Source: Negadavirga shengliensis (GTDB lineage: Bacteria; Bacteroidota; Bacteroidia; Cytophagales; Cyclobacteriaceae). Taken from it: a stretch of DNA of 64,000 nt. The position numbers and the translations under genes were made by a program. Positions 24,748 to 33,856 of the stretch are shown in pieces (the first letter of the stretch is position 1; every line of letters begins with the position of its first letter). The DNA is taken from NCBI RefSeq assembly GCF_042652345.1, contig NZ_JBHSJJ010000023.1, positions 1 to 64,000 of the forward strand, written 5' to 3'. Below the pieces are notes generated by a model that saw nothing but the letters and a program-made list of their open reading frames with translations, did not search any database and had not been told where the DNA came from.

Positions 24748-25641
24748 TTAATTGTCTATGGGGTTCAGTACAAAATCTACATTCCCGATCTCTGGATCTG
24801 TGATCTGGAGTGGTACCGTTTTATCTTCAAATCGGGGATGACTGCTGGTAATGGTCACCTTGTCCCCAAGCGTGTATTCCTCCAGCCTGAGGGTGTAGGT
24901 CCCATCGGTGGTCGAGCGGACAGCGTAACGGGTTCCGTCCACATGGATCTCCACATCCGGAATGGGATTCTCGTTGGCCCGTTTTGCACGGCCGGAGATC
25001 AGGATAACAGGATTCAGTTCAAGCTTCAGCTCCATGACAGTGGAATGCTTTAATACGGTGTCAAACTGAACCCTCTTATAGCCAGGACTGGAAACTTCAA
25101 TTTTCACCTTCTCGGAAGATTTGCGGGCCGGAAGCTCTGTAAACAAGGCCTGCCCTCTGGTATCGATGGACTGGTCCCGGATATACTGGTTCAGATAAAG
25201 AGCAACGGTTCCTTGGGAAACAGACGCTCCATTCCGGTCAAATACGCGAACGGTAAGTGTATTTTCGGCAACGATACCGGGGGGATGTAGCCCAAACCAA
25301 ACAACCAGTCCCACCCCCACGACCGGTCCGGTCAGTTGAAACTGCTTGCCCAAATGTTCTCCCTGAAGACTGGCATAGGAGTTCATTGCGCCAAAAAGAA
25401 CCGCACTGGCCGCAAGTCCAAAAAGTACCAGGATCAAATAGTAAAAGCGCAAATCATTCAACTCATCCACCCTCTCCACTATATACAGTACGTAAAGCAC
25501 CGCCAGCCCTATCGAAAGGATAAATCCCACCAGGGCCACGACCAGGTATTCACGGGGCGATAGCATTTCCCCGGCCCGGGCTTTGGGCTTCCGTTCACTG
25601 CGCTTCATTTTTTTTGGAGTACTTTCTTTCTTTTCCTCCAT
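24748..25641 (-). CDS. Membrane protein with two CarboxypepD_reg-like beta domains
   Basis: 297 residues. A lysine-rich start is followed by three hydrophobic segments (about residues 33-56, 66-87, 102-120: YLVVALVGFILSIGLAVLYV, YYLILVLFGLAASAVLFG and GPVVGVGLVVWFG). The soluble C-terminal part has two beta-sandwich repeats (LTVRVFDRNGASVSQG and SGRAKRANENPIPDVEIHVD, with GTYTLRLEEY) like carboxypeptidase regulatory domains. It is probably an inner-membrane protein with a periplasmic binding part. The gene is directly upstream of the beta-barrel gene on the minus strand. Confidence 0.65.
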   Translation of the reverse strand: MEEKKESTPKKMKRSERKPKARAGEMLSPREYLVVALVGFILSIGLAVLYVLYIVERVDELNDLRFYYLILVLFGLAASAVLFGAMNSYASLQGEHLGKQFQLTGPVVGVGLVVWFGLHPPGIVAENTLTVRVFDRNGASVSQGTVALYLNQYIRDQSIDTRGQALFTELPARKSSEKVKIEVSSPGYKRVQFDTVLKHSTVMELKLELNPVILISGRAKRANENPIPDVEIHVDGTRYAVRSTTDGTYTLRLEEYTLGDKVTITSSHPRFEDKTVPLQITDPEIGNVDFVLNPIDN

Positions 25642-26050
25642 AGCTGTGCGATCAAAAAACCCTCCCCGATATGGGGTACATCCAATGCTACCGGAATTTT
25701 ATTATGCTAAAAACACCGGTTCAAAAACTCCGCCTGAAAAGGCATGACCCTAATAACCAATCTAATAAAAATAAGAATAAACTTAGAAAAAAACCAACTT
25801 TCAACCCAAAACATATTGAGAGGAACTCATCATTTTTCCAGTTCAGAGGAGCGTCCTGTCTGGCTTTCAGGAAATGGCTGAATATGTTGAAAGACAATTC
25901 ATTCATTCGCAATAAACCATATGGTCCACCACTGAAAAATAACATTGGAAAACACAGCCGTAAAATTGTTCACCGCCGCAATGGTACACTATTTTATTCA
26001 AGAAAAATTTCTTAAATTAACCTGGCTATTTACTTGATTTTCTGAATGAT
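25642..26050. other. Intergenic, A/T-rich
   Basis: No supported gene. An open frame of 114 codons (25671-26015) has no family feature and a biased composition (KNKNKLRKK). Several T-runs before 26050 may hold the AraC gene promoter. Confidence 0.5.
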
Positions 26051-26932
26051 ATGGGGATTGTTTACAATAATTACGACGACACGGTAGCCGATCCACATAC
26101 TTTTAGGCAATTGGCGGTAAAAGACGCGCTGTTTTTGTATTACCGGTGTCCCCAAGTGGACAAACATGTCCAGTTGTTTTCTCATTATAATGAGATCATG
26201 TTTACCCTTAGCGGTAGCAGGACCATGCACCACAGCGGAAAGTCCTGGACCCTTGGCAAGCATTCCTGCCTGCTTACCCGGAAAACCGCCTATCTCCAGG
26301 AGTTGCCCGATGTGGTGGGCTGGGAGGTGCTGGCTTTTTATTTTCAGGATGATTTTTTCCGGCAGGTATTCAATGAGTACCGTCAGTACCTGCCCCTGAC
26401 CAATCTGCCCGAGCCTCCCCGGGATATGCTAATGGAAATAAACGTCAACGAGACCACAAAGGCTTTTTTTTACAGCATCCTCCCTTACTTTAAGCAGAAA
26501 CTCCCGCCTGCGGAGGGTTTGTTGGAACTCAAGTTCAAAGAGCTGCTTTTCAACATCTTTCTGGACCCCGTCAATGCCGGTCTGCTGGCCTATGTCAACA
26601 GCATCATGGACCAGCAAAAAATCCCCTTATGGGAGGTGATGGATGCGAATTACATGTTTAACCTGACCATCACCCAGTTTGCCCGGATGGCCCATCGCAG
26701 CGTCTCTGCCTTTAAAACGGAATTCCAGCAATATTATAACACCAGCCCCGGGAAATGGCTTACACAAAAAAGGCTGGAACACGCCAAACTGTTATTGGAT
26801 ACGAGCGGGAAAAGTGTTAGCGATGTGGCCTTTGTCAGTGGATTCGAAAACCTGTCCCATTTCAGCCGGGTTTTTAAAGAAAAGTACGGCACTTCTCCGC
26901 TTCAGTATAAAAAAAGAGAGGTAGACATTTGA
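26051..26932 (+). CDS. AraC-family transcriptional regulator
   Basis: 293 residues. The N-terminal half (RTMHHSGKSWTLGKHSCLLT, then GWEVLAFYFQDDFFRQVF) is a cupin-like sensing domain. The C-terminal about 95 residues hold the two helix-turn-helix motifs: FNLTITQFARMAHRSVSAFK and VSDVAFVSGFENLSHFSRVF with KEKYGTSPLQY. It likely activates nearby genes on binding a ligand. No divergent target is evident, since a repeat follows. Confidence 0.85.
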   Translation: MGIVYNNYDDTVADPHTFRQLAVKDALFLYYRCPQVDKHVQLFSHYNEIMFTLSGSRTMHHSGKSWTLGKHSCLLTRKTAYLQELPDVVGWEVLAFYFQDDFFRQVFNEYRQYLPLTNLPEPPRDMLMEINVNETTKAFFYSILPYFKQKLPPAEGLLELKFKELLFNIFLDPVNAGLLAYVNSIMDQQKIPLWEVMDANYMFNLTITQFARMAHRSVSAFKTEFQQYYNTSPGKWLTQKRLEHAKLLLDTSGKSVSDVAFVSGFENLSHFSRVFKEKYGTSPLQYKKREVDI

Positions 26933-27065
26933 AAAGTCCACGAATTCCACGAATTCTTACGAATGAATCGTAAAATATATGGTTCACGGCAGTATTAACG
27001 TGAGGATTATAACTGTCAACGGAAGGGCTAAAAGCTTCCACCTTGTGAAGGAGGGATTCCATGTC

Positions 27066-27420
27066 ATTAAGTTAAGAAAATTCCCTACACGCCCCAAACC
27101 TCCTTATAACGCCGGACAGGCTCTAACGGGAGGTCACCGCTCACCTCAATACACGACAGCATGTTCGACTTCCCAGCTGCGCTGAGGGGACTGTAGGGAT
27201 GAACAACTTAAGCATATGATACCCAACTAACCCAAATTCATTGGTCAGCGATTTTTCCCCCGCTTTTACCCAAAAAACATGCTAAATTTTTCGCTTTAAT
27301 TTTGGTTTTGGGTATTTTTAGCATGGGATTATCGGTTTATATGTGGGAAAATGTTTTTACAGTAGTACCGCATGATGGGACGGGAAAAGGTCCCTTTAAA
27401 AGGTTGTTTGAACTTGCTAT
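27066..27420 (+). repeat. Long repeat element, copy 1 (about 355 bp)
   Basis: The first part, 27066-27212, is bounded by imperfect inverted ends (ATTAAGTTAAG... and ...GAACAACTTAAG). The following 200 bases share blocks with copy 2 at 30197, such as GTATTTTTAGCATGGGATTA and GGGACGGGAAAAGGTCCC. No long frame is open. It may be a MITE-like element or a non-coding RNA gene family. Confidence 0.55.
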
Positions 27421-27509
27421 CTAGCGGTTTAGGGCGGAGTTTTAGGGTAAAATCATACGGCATCGTCATAGTATATTTTTCAAATCTATCGTCCATTAAA
27501 GCAGTGACC

Positions 27510-28454
27510 ATGAAAATACTTATAACAGGAGCTTCCAAGGGAATGGGAAAAGGCGTTGCCATGGCATTGGCAGGGTTTAGCCAAGTCCATGAAATTATCC
27601 TTTTGTGTAGATCGGAAGAATCGGGGTGGGTTACAATGAAAGAACTTCAGGGTTTTTCGAAAAACGCAAAAATTTCTATGGTACAATGTGATCTCTCCAA
27701 ATTAGCGGATGTCAAGAAAGTCATTGGTGAAATTGAAAATCAGCATCACCACCTCGATGGCCTGTTCATCAATGCGGGAATAGGCTATGCTAAAACACGT
27801 ATTGAAACACAGGACTGTATGGATTCGCATTTTCAGGTAAACTACCTGTCCCAATTCCTCTTTACCTTAAACTTACTCTCACTGCTGGAAAATTCCAAAA
27901 AAGGAGGCCGGGTCATTTTTAATGTTACCGAATTTGGGAAAATACGGTGGGATGATATGCAAATGACCCGTAAATGGAGTTATGAAAAGGCCATTCATCA
28001 AGCCATGGCCGCAAAGAGAATGTTCATGGTGCAATTGCACCATTTTTATAGCAGGAATAAACATGGAAATGTCTCATTTATCGGGTTCCGGGTTCATAAA
28101 ACTGTCTGGACGGATCAAATCAACATTATCCCGTCAGGAATGAAAATTATGGCGAGACTGGCGAAGCTCTTCGGAGCATTTATTTCCATTGAAACGTGTG
28201 GAAAAGTAATGGCTCCGCTGTTCCTGGAAAATCGGGAGGAAAGCCTGCAAAGGTCCGGCAAATTAATCACATGGAAAAAGAACAGGTTCGAAGAGATGAA
28301 GCAGAAATACTTCACCTTCAGCCAACCTGATTTGGATAGATTATGGGCGGGAAGTTTGGCGTTGTGCCGGGATGAAAAAACGCTCGAAGTTACCAATCGA
28401 TTGTTGCCGTTAAAAAAACAGAATAGCAGCAAGTGCAACGAAAAAACCCCATAA
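27510..28454 (+). CDS. Short-chain dehydrogenase/reductase-family protein (protochlorophyllide-reductase-like)
   Basis: 314 residues. The Rossmann start MKILITGASKGMGKGVAMAL and NAG motif (LDGLFINAGIGYA) are typical. After the catalytic-region Ser (VIFNVTEFGK has Thr in place of Ser) comes WSYEKAIHQAMAAKRMF, in which a YxxxK-like Y...K is displaced (YEK). The long C-terminal part carries no second domain. It may be a special NAD(P)-dependent reductase; substrate unknown. An upstream frame from 27372 lies in the repeat and is rejected as a start. Confidence 0.7.
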   Translation: MKILITGASKGMGKGVAMALAGFSQVHEIILLCRSEESGWVTMKELQGFSKNAKISMVQCDLSKLADVKKVIGEIENQHHHLDGLFINAGIGYAKTRIETQDCMDSHFQVNYLSQFLFTLNLLSLLENSKKGGRVIFNVTEFGKIRWDDMQMTRKWSYEKAIHQAMAAKRMFMVQLHHFYSRNKHGNVSFIGFRVHKTVWTDQINIIPSGMKIMARLAKLFGAFISIETCGKVMAPLFLENREESLQRSGKLITWKKNRFEEMKQKYFTFSQPDLDRLWAGSLALCRDEKTLEVTNRLLPLKKQNSSKCNEKTP

Positions 28455-28532
28455 TCGATGCAAAAAATGCAGCGAATAATTTTTAGGTGCGGCGAGCTGA
28501 TTTATGGAACAAACATCCAAAGACCATTATAA

Positions 28533-28724
28533 AATGAGAGACAGAAGAAACTATTAAATAGACTGCTGGACGGATTTGAAGGGAAATTGACTTCTTCTAA
28601 ATGGGCAAAAATTGCAAGGTGTTCAAAGGATACCGCAATTAGAGATATCAACGACCTGATAGACAAGGATATATTACAAAAAGAAACCTCGGGCGGTAGA
28701 AGTACCAGCTACCAGTTGAAATAA
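28533..28724 (+). pseudogene. C-terminal remnant of a Fic-family protein
   Basis: Frame reading NERQKKLLNRLLDGFEGKLT and then SSKWAKIARCSKDTAIRDIN, ILQKETSGGRSTSYQLK, stop at 28722-28724. This is the winged-helix C-terminal part of Fic proteins with an N-terminal DUF4172. The HPFxxGNGR catalytic motif is absent and a stop lies just upstream in frame, so only the tail is left. Confidence 0.6.
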
Positions 28725-29039
28725 CCCTATTTTGTCATATTGAATCGGGCAATAAAACGAGGCTCCGCTGGAGCCCGAACTCCTTGTTAGTGCCATAGGC
28801 ACGGGCGATCTGATCACCGCAGGTTTCAACCTACGGGCCGCCCAAAAAGTGTACCCTTCTCCCCAAGTGCCATAGGGACGGACGATTTTGGACCAGCGTA
28901 AATCGCCCGTCCCTACCCTTGATCCTTTTGCAACCTTTTTAGCAGCCAATAAACAAAAAAGTTAAACTTTTGAGCAAAGTCGTAACGTGCTGTGTCCATT
29001 ACTTTTACGGGACAAGTCTAATTTTAAATTCATTTACTT
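28725..29039. other. Intergenic with REP-like hairpin
   Basis: No gene. TAGGGACGGACGATTT (28873-28888) pairs with AAATCGCCCGTCCCTA (28900-28915) with one mismatch, and the related CATAGGCACGGGCGAT occurs at about 28795. It is a typical intergenic repeat, possibly transcribed as a terminator-like hairpin. Confidence 0.5.
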
Positions 29040-29402
29040 ATGAGAATCATTATTGCATTCATTTTTACCTGTACGGTCGCGGGCCATCTTTTTTTGTCCT
29101 GCGGGGGAAAAGAGGATACAAAAGACCTGCAAGCTCCTTTGTTTGATAACCTGGGTGATTACCAAGTGGAGATCAGCATCACGCTGGTCCAACACCTGCT
29201 CAACCGGGACATCAACCTGACCTATGGGTTCAACTACCGCGAGGCGGCAAAGGCTTTCCTGGAAGCCACCCGGCTGGATCCCTCCTGTGCCATCCGCCAA
29301 TGGGACATTGCCTACCAAAATATCAGGCAAAATCCTTATTTCTCCTCCTTTATGGCGGAAATACCACCGGTCAGTCTTTGCGGCCCGGTAGTTTCAAAAT
29401 AG
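29040..29402 (+). pseudogene. Truncated TPR-family lipoprotein
   Basis: 120 residues. The signal MRIIIAFIFTCTVAGHLFLSC is a lipoprotein leader. DLQAPLFDNLGDYQVEISIT and NLTYGFNYREAAKAFLEATR-LDPSCA match the first part of a Bacteroidota TPR lipoprotein that is normally about 500-600 residues. After WDIAY the sequence becomes unlike it, and the frame soon ends. I take it as a truncated, probably non-functional gene. A small fatty-acid-hydroxylase gene follows. Confidence 0.5.
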
Positions 29403-29430
29403 AATTTCCAACAATTTAAACATCAAAATA

Positions 29431-30192
29431 ATGCCTACACCTTTTGAGATTTTGCTTGACCCGATAAGCTTGGTGGTCATCGCAATGTACGTGGGACTCA
29501 TGCTCTGGGAAGCCTTGCTTCCTGCACGCGCGCTTCCCGAAGTGAGATTTTGGAAACTTAAGGGACTATTTGCCTTTATGGTTTTCTTTTACCTGTCCAC
29601 CTACCTTCCTTTAATATGGGACGGTTACCTCTCAGGTTATCAGTTGTTTGACCTCACCGCGCTGGAAACACTTTGGGGCACAGTGGCTGGGGTGCTGCTT
29701 TACCAGTTGGGCGTATATTTCTGGCACCGCTCCATGCACCGGAGCCGGGTACTTTGGAAAGTATTTCATCAGATGCACCACAGCGCCGAACGACTGGACA
29801 GTTTCGGGGCCTTTTTCTTCAGCCCTTTGGACATGGTCGGCTTTACGGCGCTGGGCAGCCTGATGTTGGTTTTGGTAGCGGGATTCACCCCGCAAGCGGC
29901 GACCCTGATCATGCTTGTCAATACCTTCTTTTCGATGTTTCAGCACAGCAATATCCGTACACCCGTCTGGCTGGGATATCTTGTCCAGAGACCGGAGGCC
30001 CATGCCCTGCACCATGCCCGGGGTATTCATGCTTACAATTATTCGGATATTTCCATCTATGATATGCTGTTCAGAACCTGGAAAAACCCAAGTGACTTTG
30101 AGCACGAGAATGGCTTCTACCCGGGGGCGTCCTCGCGGATTTTGGACATGATCTTATTCAAAGACGTGGCGGAACCGGGAGAGCCCTCCTGA
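29431..30192 (+). CDS. Sterol desaturase/fatty acid hydroxylase-family protein
   Basis: 253 residues, 4-5 membrane segments. The di-iron His clusters are FWHRSMHRS (HxxxH), FHQMHHSAE (HxxHH), FQHSN and AHALHHARG. These coordinate iron in integral-membrane oxygenases that hydroxylate or desaturate lipids. The C-terminal tail (HENGFYPG) is typical. Substrate unknown. It ends 4 bases before the second copy of the long repeat. Confidence 0.85.
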   Translation: MPTPFEILLDPISLVVIAMYVGLMLWEALLPARALPEVRFWKLKGLFAFMVFFYLSTYLPLIWDGYLSGYQLFDLTALETLWGTVAGVLLYQLGVYFWHRSMHRSRVLWKVFHQMHHSAERLDSFGAFFFSPLDMVGFTALGSLMLVLVAGFTPQAATLIMLVNTFFSMFQHSNIRTPVWLGYLVQRPEAHALHHARGIHAYNYSDISIYDMLFRTWKNPSDFEHENGFYPGASSRILDMILFKDVAEPGEPS

Positions 30193-30196
30193 TGAC

Positions 30197-30525
30197 ATTA
30201 AGTTGAAAAACTTCCCTGCGCTCACCTCAGTCCATGACAGCGTGGTCGATTTCCTCGCCCTGCCCAGGGTCGGCGGTTGAGCGTAGGGATGAACAACTTA
30301 ATATAGTGTACCAAACTAAAACAAATTCTTTGGTCAACGTTTCCTCACTTTTATCCAAAAAATCACACCAAATTTTCCGTTTTAATTTCGTTTTTTGGTC
30401 TTTTTAGCACGGTATTATCGGCTTGTATGGGGGATACATCCCTAAAAAGGTTTTTTTCAGGGCACATCTTGATGGGGCGGGAAAAGGTCCCCTTAAAAAA
30501 CCGTTTCAAATGCTTGCCAAGTTAT
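30197..30525 (+). repeat. Long repeat element, copy 2 (about 330 bp)
   Basis: Same architecture as 27066: a first part 30197-30302 with inverted ends (ATTAAGTTG... and ...GAACAACTTAAT) and a following 220 bases with shared blocks (TTTTTAGCACGGTATTATCGG; GGGGCGGGAAAAGGTCCCC). The two copies flank the 27.5-30.2 kb block in the same orientation. Confidence 0.55.
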
Positions 30526-30773
30526 AGCAAATCCATTCCTATGACCCAATAAAGGTTTAGAGGACTACATGTTGAATATGTTGGATATGATTGAAGAAAC
30601 TTCAATAAAAGGTTTGAAACGTTTGATTAGCATCAATTTCTTGCAGGTGATGATCATTAACTTTAAATGGGTATGATGAAAATCATATTCACCCACCGGT
30701 AAATGGAATAAATTTATCTATTATCGAACTGGTTACATCAAATTATAAATGGAATCAACAATAACCGTGCATC

Positions 30774-31859
30774 ATGGTAAGGAAGTTACAGGCATATATA
30801 GTTAGCCAACCTGCATGGCAGCGGATTATTTTGCTCATTGTGATAGGTTACGAAGCCGCTGGCGCATTGACGGGAAGTATACTCCTTATTGCCTCTCCTG
30901 ACGGCCGGTTGATGGACATGCCGGTTGATATCATGCATGGAGCCTTTCGTGATTTCCATATTCCTGGTATGATCCTTTTCGGATTAGGCATATTGAATGC
31001 ATCTGCTTTTGTTTCTGTCCTTCGGAGAGCGAATAAAGACTGGTTCTTGGCAGGAATGGCTTTGGCTGGACTGTCTATCTGGTTTGTGGTAGAAATTGTT
31101 ATTCTGCAGGAATTGCATTGGCTCCACGCTATGTGGGGCATTCCTGTGTTAATAGGCTGGGTGGTTGCCATTCCACTAATTGCTCTGCGAAATGCCACAG
31201 CGAAGTTGCAAAAGGGTTTACTCATCTGTGGGATACTTGCTTCGCTGTGGTATATTGCTATAAATATATATGTGCCGACGCAATACGATGGCTACAGTCC
31301 AGTATCTTATACGGTGAGTGAGTTGTCCGCAATAAATGCTCCTACCCGAATTTTATGGGTGTTGCTTGCGCTGCCGTATCCCTTGCTTCTGAGTGCATTT
31401 GGGTGGGGGGTGTTGCAATCAGCAGAACGAAACCGTTCATTGCGTTTGGTGGGGAGCTTAATACTCGCGTATTGTGTTTTTAACTTCTACTGGCCTCCCA
31501 TGCACATGCGGGGTAACGAACCCACCTTAACGGATACGTTGCATATTGTTTGGGCGTTGGTAACCATTGTCTTTATGTGGCTCTTCATGGGACTGGGAGC
31601 AAGGGCTTTAGGAAAGCGGTTCCGCCTATATACCATCATTTCCATAGGGCTGCATATTGTCTTTGGCGCGTTGACCTTTTTGGAAGCTCCGAATATCCCC
31701 ATTAATGGCCCTACACCTACTATTGGAATATGGGAACGCGTCAACATCGGCATCTTCATGATTTGGGTTGCTGTAATTGCATTTGTTCTTTTAAGGAGAG
31801 CAAGATCGCTTGTCTCAAGAGGGGTGATGCAAGAAGAAGCCTTATCGACATCCGGATAG
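30774..31859 (+). CDS. Multi-spanning membrane protein, DUF998-like C-terminal part
   Basis: 361 residues with about 10 hydrophobic helices. The second half, LLICGILASLWYIAINIYVP, YDGYSPVSYTVSELSAINAP and ILWVLLALPYPLLLSAFGWG, fits the DUF998 family of unknown function. The first 130 residues look like a separate small membrane module (ALTGSILLIASPDGRLMDMP). It thus seems to be a fusion. No motif indicates a transport substrate. Confidence 0.7.
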   Translation: MVRKLQAYIVSQPAWQRIILLIVIGYEAAGALTGSILLIASPDGRLMDMPVDIMHGAFRDFHIPGMILFGLGILNASAFVSVLRRANKDWFLAGMALAGLSIWFVVEIVILQELHWLHAMWGIPVLIGWVVAIPLIALRNATAKLQKGLLICGILASLWYIAINIYVPTQYDGYSPVSYTVSELSAINAPTRILWVLLALPYPLLLSAFGWGVLQSAERNRSLRLVGSLILAYCVFNFYWPPMHMRGNEPTLTDTLHIVWALVTIVFMWLFMGLGARALGKRFRLYTIISIGLHIVFGALTFLEAPNIPINGPTPTIGIWERVNIGIFMIWVAVIAFVLLRRARSLVSRGVMQEEALSTSG

Positions 31860-32114
31860 AAATCCCCTATCCCGGTTACAATTTCAGGTTTTTAACGGCA
31901 CTTATGAGCAAAAATGAGGCAGAAATTACGGTATCCCGGAGAGTTTTGTCTGTCCTTATTAAGTGTATTCGAAAACAAATCGGTAAATTCGGTTTGCCTA
32001 ACCAAGGCCAGGGCTTCAAAACCAGCCCAGTTTGAGGGTTTTTCTTCATATTAGTCAGAATTTATTGCTAACAATCACGGAAAAACCCAATTGACAGATG
32101 AATAGGAATACAGT

Positions 32115-32579
32115 ATGGAAAAAAGGAAAGTACCTACCGTAGAATGTCAAATGATGATAAGAAAGCCTGTATCAGAAGTTTTCCAGGCCTTTATTGATCC
32201 AACCATTACCACTAAGTTCTGGTTTACAAAATCAAACGGAAAACTTGAAGTCGGCAAGACCGTCACCTGGGACTGGGAAATGTACAATGTATCGGGTGAT
32301 GTAAAAGTGAATGAAATCGTACCGAACGAAAAAATCTCCATTGAATGGGATGAACCTGCAACCACGGTAGATTTTGAGTTTGCAGCTTTGACGGACGGGA
32401 CCACTTATGTGGTTATCAAAAATTACGGATTTAGCCAAACAGGTGACGATCTAATCGCCGCAATAAAAGACAACACAGGAGGATTTACGACCGTATTGGA
32501 CGGGCTAAAAGCCTATTTGGAATATGGAATCGAGCTGAACTTGGTCAAAGACAAATTTCCGCACATAAAACAAAAATAG
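32115..32579 (+). CDS. SRPBCC/AHSA1-like domain protein
   Basis: 154 residues. The START-like fold is recognisable by MIRKPVSEVFQAFIDPTITT and VSGDVKVNEIVPNEKISIEW, then a C-terminal helix (GGFTTVLDGLKAYLEYG). Such proteins bind hydrophobic ligands or modulate chaperones; no catalytic residue is evident. It stands alone in front of the GH18 gene, with a 56-bp gap. Confidence 0.75.
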   Translation: MEKRKVPTVECQMMIRKPVSEVFQAFIDPTITTKFWFTKSNGKLEVGKTVTWDWEMYNVSGDVKVNEIVPNEKISIEWDEPATTVDFEFAALTDGTTYVVIKNYGFSQTGDDLIAAIKDNTGGFTTVLDGLKAYLEYGIELNLVKDKFPHIKQK

Positions 32580-32635
32580 TAGAACAGCGAAAAGTAACTT
32601 AATAAAAAGGAATTTAACTATAAAATCTACAGCAG

Positions 32636-33607
32636 ATGAAATCATTATCCATCATTATAATGCTCTTGCTGGCCTGCGTCGGAAGGAACAATGATCAGGA
32701 AAATCACGCTTTGGCCGAAGACGATTTCAGGGTCCTGGGATACCTTTTTAGCTATTCCAACTGGAGGCTGGGCTATCATACAACAGACTTTTCCAAATTC
32801 ACAGACATTAACCTGGCCTTTATACAACCGGATCATACCGGTAAAATAGAAAGGGATGATATCTTCCATTTTATTGTCAAAAAGGCGAAGGAGAATCAGA
32901 CAAGGGTGTATATTTCTATTGGAGGGGGAGGCCCTCCCGAATATCTGGGCGAGTTTCTCACTCCTGAAAAAAGGCAGGTGTGGATCGATGAAATCATGGC
33001 ATTTACTACGGAGTATGATTTTGACGGGGTAGACGTGGATCTGGAAAATGCGCTGATCAATGAGCATTACCCCGCCTTTGTCAAGGAACTTTCGGATAGG
33101 TTAAAATCCGAAGGAAAATTGATGACCGCAGCCCTGGCAAGCTGGAACGGGGACAATATTGCAGACGAAACACTGGCACTGTATGATTATATCAACATCA
33201 TGTCTTATGACAAGACAGGTCCCTGGAACCTGGACAAGCCGGGACAGCATTCCCCTTATTCCATGGTGGGGGAAGATTTTGAATACTATCACGTGAAAAG
33301 AGGGGTACCGGCTGACAAGCTTTTGATAGGCCTTCCTTTTTATGGTTATGGATTCGGTCCGGGAGCGCCAGGCTCCCTGCGTTACCATCAAATAATCTCC
33401 ACCTATCCGGATGCCCATTTGGGTGATGAAATTTCCTTCCCGGAAGGCGGAACCCTGTATTATAACGGTCCCCAACTCATCCGCAGAAAGGCGGAATTTG
33501 CCAGGGAAAAAGGGGCCGCCGGTGTGATGATTTGGCACATCCAGGCAGATGGAGCGGGGGAACATTCCCTGTTGGAAGCCATATGGGATGTGGCCCGTCA
33601 AAAATAA
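32636..33607 (+). CDS. GH18 chitinase-like glycoside hydrolase, lipoprotein
   Basis: 323 residues. A signal with lipid Cys (MLLLAC), then a GH18 TIM barrel: YISIGGGGP (SxGG) and FDGVDVDLE, the DxxDxDxE catalytic motif in which the last Glu is the acid/base. Later YINIMSYD and YGYGFGPG follow the family. It likely cleaves chitin- or peptidoglycan-type beta-N-acetylglucosaminides outside the cytoplasm. It ends 40 bases before repeat copies 3a/3b. Confidence 0.85.
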   Translation: MKSLSIIIMLLLACVGRNNDQENHALAEDDFRVLGYLFSYSNWRLGYHTTDFSKFTDINLAFIQPDHTGKIERDDIFHFIVKKAKENQTRVYISIGGGGPPEYLGEFLTPEKRQVWIDEIMAFTTEYDFDGVDVDLENALINEHYPAFVKELSDRLKSEGKLMTAALASWNGDNIADETLALYDYINIMSYDKTGPWNLDKPGQHSPYSMVGEDFEYYHVKRGVPADKLLIGLPFYGYGFGPGAPGSLRYHQIISTYPDAHLGDEISFPEGGTLYYNGPQLIRRKAEFAREKGAAGVMIWHIQADGAGEHSLLEAIWDVARQK

Positions 33608-33647
33608 TTCCTGCCCTTTTTAAATTTGAGCCTTTAAACCTAAACCA

Positions 33648-33736
33648 ATGAAACCGAGCATGACGGAATCGTCACAAACTGGGATGATTATAGATTGTGA
33701 GATTCCATATGGCCACTGAAAAACAATTATAATCAT
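33648..33736 (+). repeat. ATG-to-ATG mini-ORF repeat, copy 3a
   Basis: Codes 23 residues MKPSMTESSQTGMII followed by DCEIPYGH, stop TGA at 33717-33719, then AAAACAATTATAATCAT up to the ATG of copy 3b. No GC palindrome is present in this copy. Confidence 0.7.
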
Positions 33737-33851
33737 ATGAAATCAAGCATGACGAGATCGTCACAAACTGGGATGATTATAAAACATGCGAGATTCTCCC
33801 GGATCAAGTCCGGGACAGGCTATCTGACCTTAAAAAAACAATTATAAACAG
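33737..33851 (+). repeat. ATG-to-ATG mini-ORF repeat, copy 3b
   Basis: Codes 36 residues beginning MKSSMTRSSQTGMIIKHARF, stop TAA at 33845-33847, through a hairpin CCCGGATCAAGTCCGGG that is in frame here. It ends AAAACAATTATAAACAG and ATG at 33852, which opens MKWKI-stop and lies 5 bases before the nitrilase ATG. Confidence 0.7.
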
Positions 33852-33856
33852 ATGAA

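Noticed and set aside
25671..26015. 114-codon open frame between divergent genes
   Set aside because: Low complexity with many K and N residues, no start-region support and no family feature.
27372..27509. Upstream start for the SDR gene at 27510
   Set aside because: The extra 46 codons are within the repeat element, and the Rossmann motif begins immediately after ATG 27510.
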